A stretch of 64,000 nt of DNA from Macrothele yani (taxonomy: Eukaryota; Arthropoda; Arachnida; Araneae; Macrothelidae): positions 106,652,021 to 106,716,020 of the forward strand of contig CM076991.1 in NCBI GenBank assembly GCA_039090855.1, read 5' to 3'. Shown here piece by piece: positions 56,208 through 64,000 of this stretch. The notes below the pieces were generated by a model. That model did no database searches. It had not been told where the DNA came from and saw only the letters and a list, made by a program, of their open reading frames with translations. Every line of letters begins with the position of its first letter. Within the stretch, counting starts at the first letter, position 1. Made by a program: the position numbers and the translations under genes.

Positions 56208-56433
56208 TTCTTTTCCTGGGGATTTAACAATCACCGTAAGCAACTCGATAGGATATAAGCCTTAATTAAGGGCCACTGTCCTCAATTTAGGGCCACCAAT
56301 TTAAGAAAGAGAGAGCGAGCGAGTGTCGTAACGCAAACACAAAATCCATGCCTCACCGTAACTCGAACCCGTACCCATCTCGGACGAGAATGATCAGAAT
56401 TCAGCGCTTAGACTATTGAGCCACCGAGGCGGC
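56208..56433 (-). mobile_element. SINE-A copy 8, diverged
   Basis: Recognisable throughout (GGGGATTTAACAATCACCGT ... GAGCCACCGAGGCGGC) with many changes and a local duplication of CTCAATTTAGGGCCAC-like sequence. The oldest copy by divergence. Confidence 0.88.
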
Positions 56434-56479
56434 AAGGTAACGAAATTCATAGAAGTCAGTGGGAATGTGAATTTCTCGG

Positions 56480-57790
<1,311 letters not shown>

Positions 57791-57792
57791 AC

Positions 57793-58275
57793 GTAGAGAC
57801 TGTATGACGCCTGCATTATGCATCGGCATACCGGTCCGTCGCCTGGCGTTATGGTTTGGGGCTCAATTGGATATGACACCCGCATCCCTCTGGTACGCAT
57901 CGCCGGTACACTCAACAGCCACCGCTACATCTCCGTCGTTTTGGAGCCTGTAGTCCTCCCTTACCTGCAGGACCCGCCAGCGGCCACGTTTCAACAGGAC
58001 AATGCGCGCCCGCACGTGGTACGCATCATGCAACAATTCTTCACGGCCAACCAGGTGTCACTACTGCCATGGCTTGCCTGTTCTCCCGATATGCAGCCCA
58101 TCGAACACGTCTGGTCGCTAATCGGCAACCGAGTGGCCCGGCAAGCGCCACCCGCGGCTACGCCTGATGAACTGTGGCAACGTGTGGAAGCAGCCTGGAC
58201 CGACATACCCCAAGCCCACATCCAAAGCCTCTTTCTTCAGATGCCGTGGCGTGTAGCGGCCGTTATAAAAACGCC
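57793..58275 (+). pseudogene. Tc1 transposase C-terminal relic
   Basis: Begins abruptly at RLYDACIMHRHTGPSPG-like residues, then GVMVWGSIGYDTRIPLVRI, RYISVVLEPVVLPYLQDPP, FQQDNARPHVVRIMQQFF (second aspartate), CSPDMQPIEHVWSLIGNRVA (glutamate, spacing 34) and MPWRVAAVIK. The frame from 57818 stays open across the catalytic region and runs on past the usual Tc1 end, so its last ~45 residues are read-through. The DNA-binding half is missing. Close to the family at 26700-28056, whose catalytic residues are lost; here the last two are kept. Confidence 0.9.
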
Positions 58276-58492
58276 AAAAAACAAACCCACGCAGAAAAAT
58301 GCAGGTGCCTGTGTCGGAACACCTGCAATGGTTAGTCACGTGCCGATGCGTCGTTACAGCGCTCCGCTAGTTCATTCTTGTAGTAGGCGGCGTAAAGTTT
58401 TACACTGGGTTTACAGAATATATATTTAAAACTGGAGCAAAGAGCAGCTACAGTATTGCGCGAGGGTTTGAATAAAACTGCTACAGAAACGT

Positions 58493-58530
58493 AAAAAAAA
58501 CCAAAAAAAAAAAAAAAAAAAAAAAAAAAA
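58493..58530. repeat. A-rich homopolymer
   Basis: Near-pure A run directly before the mariner homology begins. Confidence 0.95.
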
Positions 58531-59107
58531 CCATCCAGGCAGTCCTGCAAGAAGACCGCCGAATTACCATTTAGGAGGTTTTTAATGTGATGCAGATAAC
58601 CGTTGGTTCCGTTTATGACATTGTGAGAAACCGGTTGGGGTACCGAAAAATCGCTGCGAAGTGGATTCCCCACTTGCTCACGGAAGAACAAAAGGCAAAT
58701 CGTGATATCACTTGTTGCTAATGGAAGTGCAGGCTACGACGTGAACCACACTTTTTGGATCGAGTCGTCACATGTGATGAAACAATTTTTTCAACCTTTC
58801 GATCCAGAAACAAACCGACAGAGTACCCAATGGAAACACCCACAGAGTTTCCTATTCAAGAAAGCAAAGGTCCAAGAAAATGCAGGGAAGGTCACGCACC
58901 TGATAAAAAGAAATTGTGTATGACCATGTTGCTCCACATGGGAAAATTGTTACCGGTGCCTATTATTCTCTTCTCAAAAATCCTCTAAAGAAAAGTTTCC
59001 CCAAAAGACTCCCAGAATATGCACAAATTGTTTAGATTTTGCATCACGATAATGCCCCTGTACATCGTGCTTTGCTTACCCAGCAGGTTATCCAAGATCT
59101 AGGCATT
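58531..59107 (+). pseudogene. mariner transposase relic, both ends missing
   Basis: Starts at VLQEDRRITI, then QITVGSVYDIVRNRLGYRKI, WIPHLLTEEQKANRD, FLDRVVTCDET (first catalytic aspartate), then in other frames KTKRQS-type FDPETNRQSTQWKHPQSF, KKAKVQENAGKV, and HHDNAPVHRALLTQQVIQDL-like residues at the end (59040-59105). Frameshifts throughout. It stops where the Merlin sequence begins, so the Merlin may have removed or displaced the C-terminus. Confidence 0.85.
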
Positions 59108-59161
59108 TAATTGGGCTACACTTTAGACTTCGGTCCATGTCGTCTGCTTCAGCCAGTCGCC

Positions 59162-60082
59162 ATGTGGAACTGGAGGCGTTTCTTCGACGAAACTGGGAAG
59201 GAGGAAAAAACATGTATTGCATCGTGTGAGCGGAAAGGATTGCTTCCAACAGAACGAAGATGTTCCGCGGGTCATCCAATGAGTTTGCGAGTGGATATGT
59301 GTCATCTTTTAGGACAATTCAGGTGTAGGAAGACTCACGTTACAGGGAAAAGTGAGCAGTGTTCCCGTTTACTTGGGACGTGGTTTGAAGCTGCTTGTAT
59401 TCCTCTTGATAAGGTGATGACTTTTTTATATTGTTTCGTCAAAGGATTGACCTACGATGATGCAATTGAGGAATCTTCCCAGGGTGGGGTTTCCACATCC
59501 TATGCGACAGTTAGTGACTATTATCAGTCTTGCAGAGAACTGGTCGAAGAGTTTATCGTAGCCTACGAACAAGCCGAAGGACATCTTGGAGGCACTGGTG
59601 TAATCATAGAAGTGGATGAGGCGAAGGTTGGGAAGCGGAAGTATAATCGTGATGGTCTCGTTGATAGCACCTGGATCCTTGGCATCTTTGAACGAGATTC
59701 GACGCGATTCAGGGTTGAGATCTGCCCGGAGAATAACCGCTCTGCTCACACAATGCGGCCGCTCATCCAGAATAATGTTCAACCTGGAAGTTCTATAATG
59801 ACGGATCAGTGGACTGCGTATTGCAATCTTCCATCCTGTGGTTTCTAACATCTGTCAGTAAACCACTCGCTCAATTTCGTTGATCCGACTACTGGGGCGC
59901 ATACGCAAGGTGTTGAGGGCAATTGGCGTCACCTCAAACGCACACTATCTAATGGAATTCACAGAGACCACTTGGCAGACCACATTCTCGAATGTTTATT
60001 CCAGCGAAATTGTAGTCTTTTCTCTGAACACTGTTTTGAGGTGATGATTGCTATCATCAAACAGTTCTTCCCTAGTATGTAA
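59162..60082 (+). pseudogene. Merlin / ISXO2-like transposase, one in-frame stop
   Basis: Transposase of the Merlin superfamily, related to bacterial IS1016/ISXO2 elements; it would cut and paste its element in the nucleus. Start chosen at ATG 59162 (MWNWRRFFDETG), giving 306 codons, the family's normal size; an upstream non-ATG extension is open but unlike the family. Order: CIASCERKGLLPTERRC (start of the N-terminal metal-binding-like region), LGTWFEAACIPLDKVMTFLY and LTYDDAIEES, then the DDE core IIEVDEAKVGKRKYNRDG (first aspartate), STWILGIFERDS, SIMTDQWTAYCNL (second aspartate) and, past the stop, [20 protein letters not shown] (third acidic region). A single TAA at 59846-59848 interrupts an otherwise open frame that continues to 60080-60082. 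Some N-terminal cysteines look altered. Terminal inverted repeats were not identified. Confidence 0.93.
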
Positions 60083-60588
60083 TGTTTTCCACTTAAATAT
60101 TCGTACTAGATAGACAGGTTCTCAATGACGAGGAAACACTTCTTTTCCGTCGTTAAAAATATTTAACAACACCTGAACTACTCACATTACATAAAGGCCC
60201 TTTTTAGGGTCAGCCATATTACGAAATTAACCCCTTCCTTTCAAAAATACCCCCCCTCGACGCATATGTCGCGTCCTTAACACTCCTCCCGCACAACATG
60301 CAGCGAAGGAGCAAAAACGCCGATGCATGCAGATGCAGCGCCACCTATCACGAAACGTTTCTCCCGGCATTCCAGCGGCGCGTTGGCTGAAGCAGACGAC
60401 GGGGGCTGAAGATTGAAGTGCATTATTTAAATGATAGCGCATCCTCCGTATTCACCATACCGACACGGTGTCCACCTATTACCTAAAGTAAAAAAACAAC
60501 TTCGTGAGCGTCAGTTTTTATCGAATACTGAACGGAACAATTATGCGATGGGTATATTGAAGCACATGTCCAGGAAGGGCTTCGAACA
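60083..60588. other. Flank between Merlin and Tc1
   Basis: Probably includes the 3' end of the Merlin element, but no inverted end could be paired. C run at 60250-60257. Nothing else recognised. Confidence 0.4.
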
Positions 60589-60590
60589 TA

Positions 60591-61814
60591 CACTATACTG
60601 ACAAAAATAAATGAACAGATCCGCTGCATTGTTAAGATGCGAGGTACAAGCTGAAAACGGTATAAAAACAAGCCTGCAGCTGAACGCAATCATATCGCAC
60701 TTTGAGGTTGAGTGAAAATGTCGCGGCGGAAGAGAACTGACTTTGAGAAAGGAAAGATTGTTGGGTGTTATATTAGTGGGTTGTCTGTAAGAAAAACCGA
60801 GAGGCGTTTAAACATACCCAAGTCAACTGTTTTGGATGTACTGAATAAGTGGAAGACACGTGGCGTGCCTGAAGCAGAAAAACGTAACGGCAGACCAAAG
60901 AAAATCAATGATAGAGGACGTCGAAGTCTCAGGAGAGCCGTTACAGCTAATCGACGGAGTACTGCACAAGGCCTCAGTGTACAAATGAGTAACAATGCTG
61001 GAACCTCGGTATGTACACGTACCATTCGCAGAGAACTTCTTTCCATGTGTTACCGTGGTCGTGCGGCTGCTATAATAAGCCTTTCATCTCCACTCGGAAT
61101 GCTACTCGTCATTTAGCATGGTGTAAAGAACCTTTATCGTGAACCGTAGATAAATGGAAACGGGTCTTATGGACTGATGAATCCAGATACACGATCCATC
61201 GGTCTGATGGCCGTGTGTGGGTATGGCGGCAGACAAAGAAACGCTATTTACCTCAGTGTACTGTTCCTACGGTCAAGTTTGGAACTGGCAGTGTACTCGT
61301 GTGGGGGTGTTTTTCGTGGTATGGTACAGGCACATTGGTTATCGTGGACAAACCTGTTAACCAGCACATCTACCTTGATATTCTGGACAATTATGCCCTA
61401 CCAACTCTGTGGCAATACTATGGAACCGAGCACTGTTGGTACCAGCAGAATAATGCACAGAGCCATGATGCAAGTATTGTTACGGCGTGGTTTGACGATA
61501 ATTCCTTATCTTGGGTGGACTAGCCAACACAGAGCCGTGATCGTAATCCCTTAGAATTCCTATGGGATGAATTAGAGTGCCACACAAGAAGTTTGGAACC
61601 AAGGCCTACTACTAAGCAACAGTTAGCGGCAGCATTATGTACTGAATGGAAGCGCATACCTATCGCTGTGTTCCAAAACCTTGTCGAAAGCATGTCTCGA
61701 AGGGTCAGTGCATACATTAAGGCCAAAGGTGGACCGACACTGTACTAATGTATGTCAATAAGTGCGATGTTGTGTTTCTCTTCTAGGTGTCCGGTGACTT
61801 TTGTCAATGTAGTG
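60591..61814 (+). mobile_element. Complete-length Tc1 element
   Basis: 1224 bp with TA on each side (60589-60590 and 61815-61816) and inverted ends CACTATACTGACAAAAATAA and CACTACATTGACAAAAGTCA. Confidence 0.93.
60712..61748 (+). pseudogene. Tc1 transposase, frameshift, two stops, Asp lost
   Basis: Start at 60712 (MKMSRRKRTDFEKGKIVGCY) with the family's N-terminal helix-turn-helix (LSVRKTERRLNIPKSTVLDV) and second DNA-binding segment (GTSVCTRTIRRELLS). A frameshift near 61070 separates it from KPFISTRNATRHLAWC. Then a TGA in place of a tryptophan codon near 61138, WTDESRYTIHRSDGRVW (first aspartate), GSVLVWGCFSWYGTG, and YQQNNAQSHDASIVTAWF, where the second catalytic aspartate is asparagine. 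A TAG at 61521-61523 replaces the tryptophan of WP-QS, then NPLEFLWDELE (glutamate, spacing 34) and end AYIKAKGGPTLY. Catalytically dead. Confidence 0.92.
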
Positions 61815-61816
61815 TA

Positions 61817-63199
61817 CCTTCCGGAAGTGGATAGAAAGGTGTAACCGGTGTATTCATGCAGATAGAGAATACTTCAACAGTATGTAAGTATATTTAATGC
61901 ATCACACTTCCGCCCCATGTAAAATCAGTCTCGTTACTTTTTGAACGGGCCTCCTTATTTAGGAAAGAGGGTCATTTCCTCGTATAAAAAATCTGTTACT
62001 TTGGATTTTCAGCATTTCATCAATTATTGGCCATGTGAATATCCAGTACTTGAGTTAGCTAATTAGAAAGGAAACATGTTCAGCGTGTTCCAAAAGGTCC
62101 AGAGAAACAAATCAGAGCTAATGACGTAACCTTATCACCCTACCCCATTCTCCCTTTCTTTATGTCTTTTGTTTACGAGCTGAAACAAGCGCAATCTAAT
62201 TGTCCTGATAACAAGCTCTAATTTCGTTTGCGATGTAATTATTATGCCAAATGCAAATCTAATTTAATAAAATCTGTTTCACTAACAATTAACTGTCTCT
62301 GTTTAGCATGGACAACGGCTCTTTCGGCAACTATTATTGTTTGTGTTCCCACAAGGCATTTGTTTTCCCCATCTTTCACGATTTGATATATCTTTTTTTT
62401 TTTTTTTTTTTTTTTTTTTTATTTCTTTGTTTCAGATAACATTTAATTAACAAATGCTGCGCGAGCAAGCAATTCAGATCTACAAGCGCAATTTTTCACG
62501 ACACAGAATGGTGTGTTTTAAGAAATACCTTGTTCATGCGGCCGTTGAAGAAGGATTCGCTTTGCATAAGAATGAGATAGAAAGAAGAACATTCTCGATA
62601 AGAAATGAAATATTTACCGAAAGAACAAATCGGCGCGTTTTCAACAGCAAGAAGCTGATTGATAAAATTAAGTGGAAAGCATGTTTCGCATCGGGGATAT
62701 TCTGCGCAAGATGAAATAAATTGATATGAGTCATTTGCATGAGCACTTTCTTTTATTTCTTTTCGCAGGAAAACAAACTTCGGAGTTTAAACGTACTTGA
62801 GCTTGTTTTTTGAACCTCTATGAAGCGTAAAGAGAAGAAAAAACAAATTCCAGTGTGAAACGTCGTGTTACGCGAGCATTTTGTAAATGAGATTTTATAG
62901 GGGTATCTCATAAGTTTTCTAACTTACTCCTGCTTTTTTCCAGGTTAAATGAAATTTATTTTTCATTTCCTTTCAAACACGAAAACGAAGAGGATTTCAA
63001 GGGTTGTAACGCTGTTTTTGAGAACATCATTTGAGCTATTAGAACTTTCACTATTTAATTTTTCATTGTTTATTTACGCATTTACATAATGCGACCAAAA
63101 CGTTCTAGGGACATAATGAACAAGAAAGATGACACCGAATTTTTGGGTTTAATGGGCACATCTGTTGAATCCGTTCTGCCGCAAATTAAATTTATCAAA
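61817..63199. other. AT-rich stretch without a recognised gene
   Basis: T run at 62393-62420. An 86-residue frame at 62454-62714 follows a pyrimidine tract and TTTCAG, reads as basic (FSRHRMVCFKKYL, ERRTFSIRNEIFTERTNRR) and ends in a stop; it could be an exon, but no family was recognised. Confidence 0.35.
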
Positions 63200-64000
63200 G
63201 CTATTCAAAATCAATGGAACCGGTTAGGAAAACAATTGTACCTGACCGAAGAAAGAAGTTTTTCAGTCGGGTTTTTAACCCGGCAGATACTGCTGTAAAC
63301 TGGATCGTGAACTTACGTCCTCTGGTTGTACTCTGGTTGTAGACTTATGAGTTAAGAAAATTTGAATTTATATGAGAAACATTTCGCAGCGGAAACGCTC
63401 TCCAACAAAGAAATGATTTTTCAAATCAGACTCTTAGAAGCAGAGATATGGACAAATATAAGATATGCATCTACGCCCCCTAGCGGGGAAACCATGCATT
63501 ATTTTTGGAAGAAAGTATTTTCAAAAGGTTTTTTGATGTGAGCGGCATCGGCCCAAGAAAAAAAAAATTTAGTCGAGTTTTCAGGAGCTCAGATTTTGCT
63601 GCAATACACCAGAAGCAGAAATTAACACTTATGCCCCCTGGTGGCCAAACCATTCTTTACAAAATATTAGAAATGATGTGAAAAACATTTTCCATCAGGA
63701 GCTGTATGCGATACAAGAAGAATTTTTCAAATCGGAGTTTTAGAAGCATAGATATCGGGGGAAACGCAATTTACCATTACGCACCCCAGCGAAAAGTCTA
63801 TGAATTACTTGGAAATTTCGAATTTATATGGAAAACATTTCGCATCGAAAACCCTATCCAACAAAGAAGAAATTTTTCAAATCAGACTCCTAGAAGTAAA
63901 GATATTGACAAAAATAAGATATACATCTACGCCCCCTGCCGGAGAAACCCTGCAATATTTTAAGAAGAAAATATTCCGAAAAGGTTTGCCGGCGTGAGTA
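63200..64000. repeat. ~150-bp tandem array with CTCF-core-like sites
   Basis: Diverged tandem units share TTTTTCAAATCAGACTC, TAGAAGCAGAGATAT, ACGCCCCCT and GAAAACATTTCGCA. The CCCCCT marker sits near 63477, 63635 and 63933, with a decayed one near 63784 and a possible one near 63316, so the period is about 149-158 bp. The array runs off the window end. Confidence 0.85.

Overview
This window reads as a stretch of transposon-packed, AT-rich nuclear DNA from an arthropod. There is no operon structure, no ribosome-binding-site-led gene series and no convincing intact host gene. Almost everything recognisable is a mobile element or a tandem repeat. The mix (many Tc1 and mariner families, a Penelope-type GIY-YIG remnant, an RTE-clade LINE, a Merlin/ISXO2 element, hAT derivatives, several tRNA-headed SINEs, and a retroposon with a CCAA-repeat tail) would fit a chelicerate such as a spider. 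That assignment is an inference and is weakly held.

Layout. 0-6.9 kb: a Penelope-type endonuclease fragment, a 5'-truncated RTE LINE whose reverse-transcriptase frame is still open, two tRNA-derived SINE families (called SINE-A and SINE-B here) with one nested in the other, and a mariner remnant. 8.8-10.6 kb: a transposon-like unit made of ~146-180 bp tandem repeats, then an AG-rich minisatellite. 11.9-18.2 kb: a third tRNA-headed repeat (SINE-C) partly in an inverted duplication, a Tc1 split by a CCAA-tailed retroposon, a Tc1 split by SINE-B, a mariner split by a small hAT, a perfect 30-bp hairpin, and a fourth tRNA-like repeat (SINE-D). 20.3-21.5 and 28.6-29.9 kb: two apparently related foldback-type elements with tandem-repeat arms. 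24.9-28.1 kb: two Tc1 relics, a second RTE piece and two SINE-B copies. 31.5-37.7 kb: a DD36E-spaced Tc1, a Tc1 invaded by a 22-bp minisatellite, a mariner and a Tc1 fragment. 38.9-42.0 kb: a Tc1 nested inside another Tc1. 43-50.2 kb: two Tc1 elements each hit by SINE-A, a ~110-bp satellite, and an insertion that looks like a decayed Helitron and carries a 511-bp palindrome. 50.5-55.1 kb: a MITE, a duplicated block whose second copy is the empty site of a SINE-A insertion, a deleted hAT with clear ends, and a second copy of the 31.5-kb Tc1. 56-61.8 kb: SINE-A, AG-rich DNA, a Tc1, a mariner, a Merlin transposase broken by one stop codon, and a Tc1. 63.2-64.0 kb: the start of a ~150-bp tandem array whose units carry CTCF-core-like sites.

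How it works together. Autonomous elements (Tc1, mariner, Merlin, hAT, RTE, Penelope-type) are nearly all broken by stops, frameshifts or insertions, while SINEs sit in them as later arrivals with clean target-site duplications. This gives a readable insertion order. The LINE that supplies machinery for each SINE cannot be deduced from this window alone.
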